DNA of 64,000 nt, taken from the NCBI RefSeq assembly GCF_019649055.1, contig NW_026570245.1:1054001-1118000 (forward strand). The letters run 5' to 3'. Source of the DNA: Paramacrobiotus metropolitanus (taxonomy: Eukaryota > Tardigrada > Eutardigrada > Parachela > Macrobiotidae). Below the pieces are notes generated by a model, which was given only the letters and a program-made list of their open reading frames with translations, was not told where the DNA came from and did not search any database. The position numbers and the translations under genes were made by a program. The stretch's first letter is position 1, and the number at the start of each line of letters is the position of its first letter. Positions 19,964 through 33,400 of this stretch are shown here, piece by piece.

Positions 19964-21381
19964 ATGGCTTTCCGTCTTTCTTATTGGGTATGTGTCCTGG
20001 TGTCCAAATTAAGTGATACCGTAGGCTGCTTTGAATGACTTGTAAGCAATGCTGTTTTGTAAATTTAACCTGAAAGTGATATAATTATGTATCTAATTAT
20101 TAGTGTACCGATAAAGATAATCGGATAATTACTGCAATTCTTACTGCTGATATTTATGGAGTCTTATTCTCAATGACGTGTGTGATGTAGATAGTACGTA
20201 CGTTATGTATTATTTTGTTATTAATTTTATTTCTTTCTCGAAGTTGTTCCTCATAAGTTCCGCTGCCGCCGCTGCAACAGGTCCTTATGTACGCGTGGAA
20301 TTTGAATTAGGCAGCCTCTCCAATGCCAATGGACTTCTGCAAAGCGGGAGTAAATGCTCGATTTTGGGAAAATCCTGCAGTCAAAAATTGACTGGCTACA
20401 TTGATACGTAAGTACTACACAACGCAGAGTCCAGCAGCCAAAATCGTTTAATAATTATGCAGTACAAATCTGTACAATGTACAAACTACAGATACTATAA
20501 TATTAAATCCTGCTCTCTTCATAAAACAGCAATCCGTCGGCGCGTGGCTGGCCAGGAAGTAAGCCGGTAGATAGCTGGCCGCAGATCATATCGGATAAGG
20601 ATAATAATATTGCCATAAAGAAAGTCATTTCCGGAGATTTCTGTTCCGGTGCTTACAAGGTGTGCTATTTAAAGACCTAAAAAATTATGGTTTTGTTATA
20701 ATTAAAGAAGCATAAAGATCTGTATACACTATACAGGCAAAACTATCATTACTGTGCATAATGTAAATTCGTCATCGTATTAACAATTTGTAATCGCATA
20801 AAGTAACTGAAATGAGAACTACTATTAGCAACATTCTAGCGCATATATTTATTTCTAATAGCGGTTTTGATAATACAATGCGCAATCTATACATAATTAT
20901 GAGAGTTCAGATAATCTGTGCCGTACTTAATAATGTCTGCACACTAACAACCGCTTGCTGCTGAGAATTACTTTCAATTCGGCAAACACAGTCAAACTTA
21001 GCTTAAATTTGTATTACAAATTACCCAGTGACAATGCTTTTTCAACGGATTTTTTTTATTACAGGAAGGAATTTTGCGCATTCATGTTGTCGATACGGGC
21101 ATGAAAGATCGACTGATCGAGGACTTCGAATGCCGTAGCGGCATCACTGTGGCAAATTCCGAAAGCAGAGCAAGTTGGTCACCAGAACAGACGTGCGAGG
21201 CGAAATATAATGGCAAAAACAATCGGTATACAAGTATTTCCACTAGTGCATTTTTCATCTAGTCCTGTTGTCGGTTGGATTTTAAAATTGTCTTCTGCCT
21301 TGTAGACTGACGTTCCGGGTACGAGCGTATGCGGTACCTTTGGATTCTTGCGGACTGCCTCCCAGTCGACCGAAAGGATAG
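19964..21381 (+). CDS. Secreted six-cysteine family protein B
   Basis: Five exons: 19964-19987, 20244-20407, 20530-20659, 21065-21225 and 21306-21381 (555 nt, 184 aa). The signal peptide (MAFRLSYW / LFLISSAAAAA) is split by the first intron. Family blocks follow: YVRVEFELGSLSNANGLLQ, two cysteines, LTGYIDT, RGWPGSKPVDSW, ISGDFC, LRIHVVDTG, IEDFEC, a W...C block, and LTFRVRAYAVP...CG. All junctions are GT-AG. The product should be a small secreted or extracellular protein with three probable disulfides. Neighbouring paralogues lie on the same strand. Its function is unknown. The first exon is the least certain part, chosen for phase and donor quality. Confidence 0.82.
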
Positions 21382-21426
21382 CAGCTGCAAAAATACATGC
21401 TCGGCACATTTGCCCAAACTAATTAA

Positions 21427-21432
21427 AATAAA
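21427..21432 (+). terminator. Polyadenylation signal of gene B
   Basis: AATAAA 46 bp after the stop codon. Confidence 0.5.
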
Positions 21433-22282
21433 ATTATTTGTAGCACTTCATGTAATAAGTATCTTTGTTACGTTGACTGCCGGTATAGGCATTGTTTGTC
21501 ATAATATGTGACCACTGACCAGAAACCTTCTGATACGGAAATAATTAAATCTGAAAACCTTTTGAAAAATTAATGATAATTACAGTTTGCGTAAAACTGC
21601 GCGCGCTCAACTGTCTCTGTTAAAGTCTGCTTACACTGATACAGATTTATAGATCAGTGCACCAGGAATGTCCAGGATGCAGTTGACAAATAAAAAAGTC
21701 GCTCACGGCATTGTATTCGTATGGGAACACCTTGTGCCGATGTTTAATTTTGCTAGTCACAATGCTTTCCCTTTTGCGGCTGCGCACAGGGGCACGAAAC
21801 GATAAATATTGTTATTCCGTGTGTTTTCCGCTTGATCAGCGTCGAATCCCTGGCACAGCAACAAGGACACCGTGCAATTACTGCCAGAAACAGGATACAT
21901 TGTGTCTTACTTGTTCGACCGGCAAAAAGTTCACACACATGTTACATGCCTGGGAAATCGATTATTAGCACCTGGATATACGTGTATAATTATCCAAGCA
22001 TGGCATTTACTTTTAAACCGTAATTACCGCGGTCGGTTTTATATCGCTTGTATATTCGAATTCGCAATCTCCATCAGTGTCACAAAAACGTTGGCCGCCA
22101 AATAATTAATCGCTTCGTCGGTACTAAGTGCACTCATCTGTTTACTAAACAATCATCTGGAAGAGTGTATCTTAGTAATCCGGATTTCCCGAACCGGCCG
22201 ACCGGTTTGGTTTTAGCCCGCTAGGCATAAAATTTCTGCTCACCTGGCGGTGAAGATGTTTATAGTTCACTTCAGAAAGTGA
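21433..22282. other. Spacer between family genes B and C
   Basis: Contains one 85-codon frame (21711-21968) with a hydrophobic start and several cysteines. I see no homology and no promoter, so I do not call it. Confidence 0.4.
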
Positions 22283-22290
22283 TATTTAAA
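22283..22290 (+). promoter_or_regulatory. TATA box of gene C
   Basis: TATTTAAA about 95 bp before the start codon, with a plausible initiation region near 22315. Confidence 0.5.
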
Positions 22291-22382
22291 GGAAGTTACG
22301 GTGCGTAGTTGGAGCATCAGTCGGACTTTATTCTGCTCGCACTTCTCCACCTGTTGATCCACATTTTTATTTCGCCGGCACC

Positions 22383-24356
22383 ATGAAACTCTTCCTTCTG
22401 TCGTGCGCTTTGGTCGCTGTGGTACGTGCTCCTGTCATGCTTTAGAATGCAATTATCTTCTGTTTTATAATGTGCGGAATTAATTTTTAATTAAAACTAC
22501 AGTTACAACGATTTTAACCCACCGCTGCATAAATCTACGATGCATTTGACATATATAATAACAAATTGTATTATGTTATAAGTAAAATATTGTGTCAAAA
22601 GCTTGTTGTTAGTAACTGTACTTCTTACATTTTATCGTTAGTAACTTCAGTGATGATTGCAAATTGCAAACTTATAGGTTTGCAGTTTGCCGGTAACAAG
22701 AAGTTGGACTACAGAAGCACATGCTTTGCAATAATTCGGTAAAAGCCGTTGAATATTCTTATTACATAATGCATATTCCGCTCATTTTTTACCGAGTTTT
22801 GGCACGTCAGTTAAACTGACCTGTAAAAGAGGCAATATATGCGTTAATTTGAAAATATAAATTTACAACGAATATAAATGTAGAACGAGCTAGTGAAATT
22901 GGTAAGAACGGAAAATTAGCGAGGTGCAATTTCGTGCAGATAGCCCGGAACTTGGCAGTTTTTAAACTATTTTAAGCTGTACAGGCAACAATCGCAACAT
23001 CAGTTGGAGATAGCGTAAATCTGCTTTAACTTTGATAAAATGCTAATTAATAAGAAAGCGTATACATAACGTGTGGATATACAACAGGCAGTGGCGGATA
23101 ATATCCGCGTGGAATACCGCCTGGTGGACTACTCTAATCCAGGAAGCGTTTTGGCTGATGGCAAGACGAAATGCGAGCGAAGTGGACCGTGTGATCCCAA
23201 GCTGACCGGCGAAGTTGACGTCACGTGAGCATTAATTCTTATACGTGTAGACCTGCTTATGATGCAACTTTTTCCCTTAATAATAACAAATTCTCCAAAT
23301 ACTGATTTGCATGTAAAGCATAGCAAATCAAATAAACAAGAAGTTGCGTGGTAAGCAAATGTCCAGCAATTTCCCAAGATCTGAATACTGATGTGAAACG
23401 TTTCGGCTACTCTTACCAACCGCATGACATACAAATATGCATAATTCAAGAACACTTCAAAAATATTTTGTTGGTTCATTGGTCTTTGAATAATGCTTTA
23501 CATACACGCTCTTTCTTTTCAGGTCATCCGCTTTGAATGCTTGGCCAGACGACAAGAAAGTGGCTAAATGGGTAACAATCTTCCAAAAGAAATCCACCGA
23601 TAAGGATCGAGTAGGGAAAATTGTCTCCCGCGACATCTGCGACGGAAATTTCAGGGTACGCGAATTATTAAAAACAGGAGTTTCGATATGCTATTTCAGC
23701 CTATTTGCTTCCACTTCTACCTGTAATTTGTTTTGCAGAAATCGAATTTGCGAGTGGTAAGTGCAGAAAACTTATAAGTATTATTCGTATATCTTTAACA
23801 CTTCGTAATTATGATTTGTGATGCTAGTATTGTAATGTGTTCTCACATATCTCAAGAGTACTTAATATTATCAATTATGCATAATCATGCATGTGAAGGT
23901 ATATCTTTTTAATGCTCGATCTGGATCTCTCTTTAATTTGTTATTTGTAATTATTAGCAAGCAATGGATGTGAACACCTTCTCCAGCAACAAAGAAATCC
24001 AGCAGTTCGAATGCCTTATTTCCGGCGGCCAGCGCGATGTTGCGTCCAGTGAGCAGCGTGCTCAATGGTCAGAACCCAAACGTTGCGATCAGAAATACAC
24101 CAAGCCTGGAAACGCCCAGTAAGACGTGCAGCATATTGTAATTTATTTTGTAAATATTAATGTTTTTCTATTTTCTTACAGTCTTACTTAACTAAGCATG
24201 TTTGCAGAAAATGCATAAGTACAGTATTGTGAAAAAAAATCGCTTTTACTATGGTGTAGCACTGTAGTGAGTCGTCACAATCTTTGCTTTTGCAGATTGA
24301 CGTACCAGTGGCGAGTCTACAGTATTCCCAGCCGAGAATGTGGAAGACAGTTATAA
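22383..24356 (+). CDS. Secreted six-cysteine family protein C
   Basis: Six exons: 22383-22421, 23088-23224, 23523-23655, 23739-23756, 23958-24118 and 24296-24356 (549 nt, 182 aa). Signal peptide MKLFLLSCALVAV-AVA. Family blocks: NIRVEYRLVDYSNPGSVL, two cysteines around PCDPKLTGEVD, NAWPDDKKVAKWVTIF, GKIVSRDIC, the 18-nt microexon KSNLRV, MDVNTF...QQFEC, a W...C block and LTYQWRVYSIPSRECG. The microexon is fused to the next exon in A, B, D and F but separate here and in E. It is the last family member before the histone block. The role is unknown; the product is extracellular by inference. Confidence 0.87.
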
Positions 24357-24508
24357 TACAGTACCATTTGTTGACAGAACGAAATCACTAGATTTCAGAT
24401 TTTTGGTTTCTACTGCACATTTTGGTGATTAGTGGATTACAGTACAAATACGAGTTTTTTGAATTGTTGCCAGACATCTATCCGTCACAACTTCTGTCAT
24501 CATTCTGA

Positions 24509-24514
24509 TTTATT
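24509..24514 (-). terminator. Polyadenylation signal of histone H3
   Basis: AATAAA on the minus strand, about 255 bp beyond the H3 stop. No canonical histone stem-loop lies between. Confidence 0.45.
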
Positions 24515-24769
24515 CTTGCTTTTTGCAACGCTGCACGACTCCGCAGTAAAAGCAATCATGAAAAATCTCATATTTGGGTTTACACCAAAGAAAAAATATC
24601 TACAAATGAAATGTATGGCAAGAACAATAGAAGCTGAAAAGATACGTTTTACTAACAACAACTGCCAACTGAAAAACGATAACAATCGCCAGAGTACTCA
24701 TTCATCGCAAAAACTTCCAAGGTTAAAGCCATCACATTCCTGTTACAAACTAGCGAAAAGTAAAACCGA

Positions 24770-25421
<652 letters not shown>

Positions 25422-25535
25422 TCAACGAAAAACGTCTATGCTAAATTTAACTACTGAGAAGCTGAAATCAAATTCGGAGCTCACGATAACAACAAATTAA
25501 ATTTTTCGACTAACGGCATCAATCGGGACTCTCCG

Positions 25536-25543
25536 CTTTTATA
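25536..25543 (-). promoter_or_regulatory. TATA box of histone H3
   Basis: TATAAAAG on the minus strand, 150 bp before the H3 start. A CCAAT element (minus strand) sits about 50 bp further upstream near 25592. Confidence 0.75.
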
Positions 25544-26187
25544 GCCCGCGAAAACTTTCGAAGGCCGGCTTGTTAGCCATACCTTGCTTCTATTGGTCGA
25601 CTAATATTTCGGTAGGCGGGGAAATCGCTTTTTCAGAAATTCCGAAAAACTTTGTTTCATAGAAATTTTGCCAAAAACGTTGGTCAGAAAACGTTGTCAC
25701 TGGTTAGAACGGTACCAATTGGTGCCAAATTTAAAATACTTATACTTTTCAGCGCTATTATTGTTGGTGCTGTAAAAAATATTAAACAACTCTTTGAAAA
25801 GCTTCGAGTTGAAAACTGCCAAATTCGCGGTTCGAGCGGTAGAAGTGGGCGGGGACACCATCTACGTCACAAGCTTCCCTAACCGATGCGCGAAAGCTTA
25901 AAATTATTTTCCTTTCAGAATTTTTTTAGCTTTTTTTAACTTTTCGAGAATATGTTTTACTTCTTAAGGAATCTGACAGCATTCGGATTTCCTGCAGTTG
26001 GTAGTTTTCAAACAAACAGAATTAAGAGTCATCGTAAAATTCATAACAAAACTTCTCAATAAAAGTTATGATGATTTTCCGCTGGACACCTCCACTAATG
26101 GCATTTGCGCGTTAAAAACTGCTGGCTATGATTGGTTGGTAGTTCTCATTGACCAACCCCCTCAAATGCTCGCCTTTTTCGTGAGCA
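25544..26187. promoter_or_regulatory. Divergent H3/H4 promoter region
   Basis: Shared control region of about 640 bp with TATA boxes at both ends. It has ATTGG/CCAAT elements near 25592, 25713 and 26131, the usual places for histone co-regulation. No coding potential. Confidence 0.6.
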
Positions 26188-26195
26188 TATAAAAG
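26188..26195 (+). promoter_or_regulatory. TATA box of histone H4
   Basis: TATAAAAG 118 bp before the H4 ATG, preceded by an ATTGG element about 50 bp upstream. Confidence 0.75.
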
Positions 26196-26312
26196 CCCAG
26201 CGATCGCTGCGGTTCGTGAGTCTTGATTTATTCGTCAGAGTCAGTTGGATCTGCAAGCTTTTTCAGAATTTCCTACGTTACTTCTTCTTAGCTGTTATCA
26301 TTTCTGAGCATC

Positions 26313-27003
<691 letters not shown>

Positions 27004-27005
<2 letters not shown>

Positions 27006-27028
27006 TTAATTCTTTATTTGAATTAATT
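27004..27028 (+). other. AT-rich hairpin over the H4 stop codon
   Basis: Perfect 9-bp arms, AATTAATTC and GAATTAATT, with a 7-nt loop. It is not the conserved 6-bp stem/4-nt loop histone element and is not repeated at the other histone genes. Confidence 0.5.
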
Positions 27029-27220
27029 CTTTATTGTTGCGTTGCACAGTAGTTGTTAATTGTTGATCATTTTATGAGCTTATTTGCTGTTGTATACAGA
27101 TTTGTACAGTTGTGAGTTGAACGATGAAATTATGTTGTCATTTAGTGTGGACGTCGTTTGTGTTCGTTGAAGGTAGCAAGATAACGGAAGCCAAATAGTG
27201 AAATATTAAAATGTGAAATC

Positions 27221-27226
27221 AATAAA
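27221..27226 (+). terminator. Polyadenylation signal of histone H4
   Basis: AATAAA 216 bp after the stop. Confidence 0.55.
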
Positions 27227-27799
27227 AGAAAAAAGTTTAGTGGCGTACTTGAAATTGAATCCATAGCGTAATGTGCAGTACTCGTTGTACTAGTAACTGT
27301 GGAAAAAACCAAAATAACATCGTTTTAAGTTAAATTTTCAAAAGTGAATTGAAAGAACCGCTGCAGAACTGAAAATCAATCCAGCACTGAACTTCCTTAT
27401 TTATTTTTCCCGTGCGCCACTGTTTGCGATTTTTAATGACAATAATGTTAACTTAGTTAACTAGCAAATATTTAGTCGACAAATTCAATTGACTAAACAG
27501 TAACACCACATCAGCTTTAGATTCTAGAACCAACGTACTGAACAATCAGCTAAAATTATTATTATCAATTTTCAGTAAACCATAATTTTATTTTACCTGT
27601 AATTACTGTAACTTACAGTAACTGTAAACTGATAATTTTAAGTGTTTGCTTTATTTTTTTTCCAGAAGGGGTGACACATTTCCTATTCACACTGGAGTTG
27701 CAATTCGATGTTCTCATAATACTTTTGTGACAACTCTTTAAAATCTTACGATTTGCATAACTTTAGTACGCAGATGAATAGTTCTGTAAACGGCATCGC
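27227..27799. other. Spacer between H4 and H2B 3' ends
   Basis: AT-rich, no supported gene; the two genes converge here. Confidence 0.45.
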
Positions 27800-27805
27800 T
27801 TTATT
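27800..27805 (-). terminator. Polyadenylation signal of histone H2B
   Basis: AATAAA on the minus strand, 218 bp beyond the H2B stop. Confidence 0.4.
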
Positions 27806-28022
27806 TAAGTACGATCAGAATCCAACTCGCACGGTTAATGCCAGTATGTACAAGTAGCGCAGCGTTATTTTCTGCACGCAAAAAAAGAAACGACATGGCT
27901 GGTACGTTAGAAGCTTATATCTGCTGCTCCACACCAGCAACAACAAACAATGACTATGTACAACTTCTAAGATAAAAGCCACCACATTTCAGAACAAGTA
28001 ACAAAAGGAGATTCAGTCCCGT

Positions 28023-28725
<703 letters not shown>

Positions 28726-28833
28726 TGTGATACTAACAGAGTAGCACTAGGAAAAATTAACAAAACAACTTTACATGAAATCGGAAAATCAGAAACAACT
28801 TCAACTGTGGATTCCTAAAGTGCATCAAGCAAG

Positions 28834-28841
28834 CCTTTATA
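28834..28841 (-). promoter_or_regulatory. TATA box of histone H2B
   Basis: TATAAAGG on the minus strand, about 110 bp before the H2B start, followed upstream by several CCAAT/ATTGG elements between 28890 and 29005 shared with H2A. Confidence 0.7.
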
Positions 28842-29058
28842 GCCTCCCCAATTTTCGAGCGGCTGCTTTAGCCCCGCCTCTATTACAAACCAATCAATTT
28901 TATTGGACAAAAAAGGACAATTTACAACCAATCAAAAAGGCAAAGCGAGGCGTGACGTCATGACACAACGTTAACGCCTTTTTCGTAAAATCGGTATTCT
29001 ATTGGTCAGGTATTACACTGGGGGTGGAGCAATACCTTCGAACCGCCACACAATCAGC

Positions 29059-29066
29059 TATAAAAG
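29059..29066 (+). promoter_or_regulatory. TATA box of histone H2A
   Basis: TATAAAAG 116 bp before the ATG; the H2B-H2A intergenic region carries clustered CCAAT boxes. Confidence 0.75.
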
Positions 29067-29174
29067 CTTCGCGAAACTCTGCAATCTGCATCGTCGTTTG
29101 TTAATCGAACTTTTCTTACGTTCATAGACGTTGTGGTTTTCGTTTTTCCTAATTCTCGTACTTCGACATTCATC

Positions 29175-29850
29175 ATGACTGGACGTGGTAAAGGAGGCAA
29201 AGTCAAGGGAAAGGCCAAGTCCCGATCCAGCCGCGCTGGACTGCAGTTCCCCGTTGGCCGTATCCATCGTATGTTGCGCAAGGGCAACTACGGCGAACGC
29301 ATTGGCGCTGGTGCTCCCGTTTACCTGGCCGCTGTCCTGGAGTATCTGGCTGCCGAAGTTCTGGAGTTGGCGGGCAATGCCGCGCGTGACAACAAGAAGA
29401 CTCGCATCATTCCGCGTCATCTCCAGCTCGCCATCCGCAACGACGAAGAGGTAAAACCGTAAAAGCAACCCTTAGTTTTTGCTTTGCAGCTATGAAGATT
29501 GTTTAAGCTTCTTGATTTTAAAAATATTTTTCATGGTTTATCGCCGTAGCAGTTAAGTAAATTAAATATTAATTAACCGTTATTATGAAAGTAAAAAACA
29601 AATTTTCCATTGTTTCATTCGTTTGGCTTTGTTTAAACTTTAAAGAACTATTTTAACATTGCAGTTGAACAAGTTGCTGTCCGGAGTGACCATCGCCCAG
29701 GGAGGTGTGTTGCCCAACATCGCTCCGACGCTTTTGCCGAAAAAGACTGCTGGTGGTCCGCAGGAAACGCAGGCGGAAGCCAAGCCCAGACCAGCTGGAG
29801 GCAAGGCCAAGAAGCCAGTCGCCGCCGAAGGAGTCTCCCAGGAGGTTTGA
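29175..29850 (+). CDS. Histone H2A of the H2A.X type, with an intron
   Basis: Exons 29175-29450 and 29665-29850 (153 aa). Residues 1-119 are a near-canonical H2A ([20 protein letters not shown]... LLPKK). The C-terminal tail is extended by about 30 residues and ends in SQEV, matching the SQ(E/D)-hydrophobic motif that defines H2A.X, whose Ser is phosphorylated at DNA double-strand breaks. The terminal residue is Val rather than the commoner Tyr, Phe, Leu or Ile. The intron lies after codon 92 (DEE/LNK), phase 0. It is the only H2A visible here and sits in the normal quartet position beside H2B. Confidence 0.95.
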
Positions 29851-30045
29851 ATTTCATCACCGGAAGTTGTTAGTCGATCGATGGTTGTTTTCCGTTGAAT
29901 GAATTGTTGGCCTTGTTGATGTGCGTTGTTGTAAATACGAATCTTTGAGTGTAGTATTTGTTTTGCGCTTCGGCGTCACTTTGTGCAGTGTCAGTACGAG
30001 TAGTAACGGTTTTCAGTTAATGGGACCGTTTCAAGATGTGAAAAC

Positions 30046-30051
30046 AATAAA
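30046..30051 (+). terminator. Polyadenylation signal of histone H2A
   Basis: AATAAA about 200 bp after the stop; further AATAAA copies follow near 30141. Confidence 0.5.
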
Positions 30052-30429
30052 ATTCGGGAAATGTGTATTGATTTATTGGTTTCAAATACAATCCAAACAA
30101 TTAGCACGGGGTCATATTTCATACTCAGTAATGCGAGATCAATAAATAAAAGTTAGAAGCCAGTATAAAATGCAGCCAACGCTAAAATTAAAAACTCAAA
30201 ATCAAACGATCAAATTTGGTAAAAAAACTACCAGATAACGAAAGTATCTACAAAAAGCGACACGAAGTTACTTAATTCAGTAAACAATTCTGATTTAAAA
30301 GCCTATAACAATCAAATTCAACAAACAGCAGACTAACGAATCTATTGATATAGTGACATGCAAATTACCGAGAAAAGCGGATGTATTAACATAAACAAAT
30401 ATTGGCAAATATTAATGTTTAAACGTTCT

Positions 30430-33400
30430 TTACCGCATATTTCTCTGCTGCTGCTGATACTGCTGCAGGTATTCCGGTGGAACGTTTCCCATATTCTGCA
30501 TGTGATTCATCCCCACGTTGCCCTGGCGGAAACCCGACATGCCCGATTGTGAGTGATGGGGATCCATAACGTTTTGATACTGGTTTGTGTTGCCCACATG
30601 TTGACTGGAGATGTTCTGCTGAGAATCCATATACATTGTCTGCATGGGCTGTTGTTCATGCGACTGCATATTCACATTCTCGTAACCTCCATAACCTGTG
30701 AACAGAAGGGCAATTAAGTACTTCCAATCAAATGGATTTTATTCTTCCATCTTTCTATAAATTTTCAAACATGTCTCATGGCTTGCAGTATTAGTCGTCA
30801 TATTTTGTACTGTGCAATACAAAAGGAAAACTTGATGCGGCTTGCAAGAAAGGTGCCATACTACTCTAGGATTATTAGGATCCAATCATTATACAAGTTT
30901 CTTCTCCTTCCTACCCGCATTGTTTGGCATTCCCGGACGCTGCACCATTTGTCCGACATCGCCGGGATTCTGACCAGCCTGCATCTGATTCTGCTGCGCC
31001 TGCGCCTGAGCTTGGGCCTGAGCCATCTGGGCCATCCGTAACTGCTGTTGTTGTTGTTGCAGACGACTTTGAGCGACTTGCTGCTGCCGGAAAACTGCTT
31101 CCTCTGACATCATGTTACCTCCGCCTTGGACATTCAACGCCGGCGTCGGTGCGCCACCCGGACGATTAACAAAGCCCATCTGCCCATGCGATCCGGCCAT
31201 CTGGCCACCAGGAGCATTCATCGTTCCGCCCATCCCGGCGGACATACTCCCGGCATTCATGGGCTGGCCTGAGTTAGCGCCCGGTGGCATGGCCATTCCG
31301 GGGCGCCCGTGTAGTTGTTGGTTCAAGAAGCTCATACCTTGTTGCTGCAGGAAAACAATGCACCGATTAGCCGTAAGTCCCGTAACCACCACTAACCAGA
31401 GCATCAAAAGTTGGAACCAGGATGGGCAAACTACATATATGCAGAACTAAATTATCAACAAGTTTAAGGAAGCGTGAAACGCGTAATACATCAACCGATA
31501 AAACTAAAACAAAATTGTGCAAAACTATTCATTGAAGTCAAAGGCGAAATAAAAATGTAAGGTACAAAGTCAGCGGTTGTTAGAGAAAACAAAGAAATTA
31601 TGAAGGCACATGCACATACTATAATTTTAGCAGTGCATGCAACGGCTACAATAACTCGTACAGAACGAAAAACCCAAAAAATGCAATACCCGCAAAACAC
31701 ACGAAATACCACAAACGTAAATTACTTATCGTTAAAATAATTCTTTACTACAAGTACTTACATATAAGCAAAATACGTTCTAGCCTTAATAACGCTGTGC
31801 TTGGTAGTGATACTGGCCGCACATACGGAAATTTAAAACTTTCCGGAATCGACTTACAGGCTGTGGTTGAGACTGTTCCCTTCGCTGATGCAGCAACTGC
31901 TGGATGGCCACCTGTGTCGGTTGCCGCACCGTGCCCTGCCGTCTGGCGGCCGCTTCCTGTGCCGCAAAATTCGCTCCCATCTGTCCGCTCATTCCCTGCA
32001 CCATTCCCGGACCAGCCGGATGACTGCCGGCCGGCTGTTGATGGGGATACGGGAAACGGCCATGCCCTGCCATCGCCATGCCCCCTTGACTGGGCCCCGG
32101 TCCATACCATTGCTGAGCCGGCTGGCCAGCGTTCGACGGCACACTCATACCGGGAGCCATCATCATTCCACTTTCATTGTACATCGGGCCGGCGTTGGAC
32201 ACACCCATATTCCCGTATCCCGCTCCTGAATGCACCCCCATCAGCGGCGCCGCTGCTGTCTTCTGGCGTTTCTTCGTAGTCGTACTGGACTTTTTGGCTT
32301 TGGATTGACGGGCGCGGGGACTACGGGGTGAAGAGGTGTCGATGGATGTTGTCTCGGAGTTGGCAGGCTCATCGACAACCATTTTCTCGGGTGCGGGCAT
32401 ATCTTCCTCCACCGGTACGTGCGGTGATTCCAGATAATATTCCAGGGGTCGTGGCGAGGGATGGGTATGCCAGATAGCCACGCGGTACTGTAATTCACTG
32501 CTAAGGAGTTTTCTCTCCGTACGAATGGCACGAAAGAATGACCACGACATGGGAAAAGGATTTCGAAAACCCTCCAAGACCTCCCACGGATTGAGCTTGA
32601 CTTTATAGGACACCTTAAGAAAAACTCCGCATAAGCAGATCGAAACGTAAAACGGCAAACGAACACCGACACTGAAAAACAGTACAAAACTTCTGATGCA
32701 AACCCAGAATCCCAGATGCTGCTTTATAATTGTTACCACACTACCAAACAAAAAGGTACTAGTAATAAACGTGTATGTTTAATAATTAATTATCAGTTTA
32801 CCCGCAATCCCGGTTTTTTATCCACATCAAATCCAGTAGTGATTTTGTTGCCTTTTGCATCAAACACACACCCAGCGGGCTCGACCGCAATCACATCCAG
32901 ACTTTTCTTGGACAGCGGCAGCAACAATCGGATGTGTTCCACTCCCGCTATCAATTTCTCACCGATTTCTTTTTTCACTTTCTTCACCAAGGTAATGTAG
33001 GTTTTCCGTTCTTCGATCCGATCAGGACCCGGAATATCTGCTGCGAGGGCCGTATGGATTAATACCATAAACATATCCAATACAGTGTAGAACGTGTCTT
33101 GACTGTTGACGGGATCAACACAACCTGTTTCAAAAACCATTTTACTCTAACTAAAGCGGTATGCAGTAAATAAAGCATGATGTGACAGAAGCACAATAAT
33201 TTTAACGTGTCCCGTCTTAAAACTCTAAAAGGGATAGAACGCTCTAGCAAAGGTCGATAGTAAACGTCAAAGTTACTGGCAAACGTTACGTACCGGAAAT
33301 AATTAACTGTGCCAACAAAAATGCCCATTCGACGAGCAGAGCAGTATTCTTTTGGATGATATCAAAGAGACTGCCCAGCAAACTTAGCCGCAACATCAAG

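Noticed and set aside
21711-21968. 85-codon cysteine-containing frame with a hydrophobic start
   Set aside because: No promoter, homology or family block; the cysteine pattern does not match its neighbours. It could be a real small gene but the sequence alone does not support it.
25826-25860. GGTTCGA-containing segment as a tRNA
   Set aside because: Only a T-arm-like heptamer is present; no acceptor, D or anticodon stem can be formed around it.
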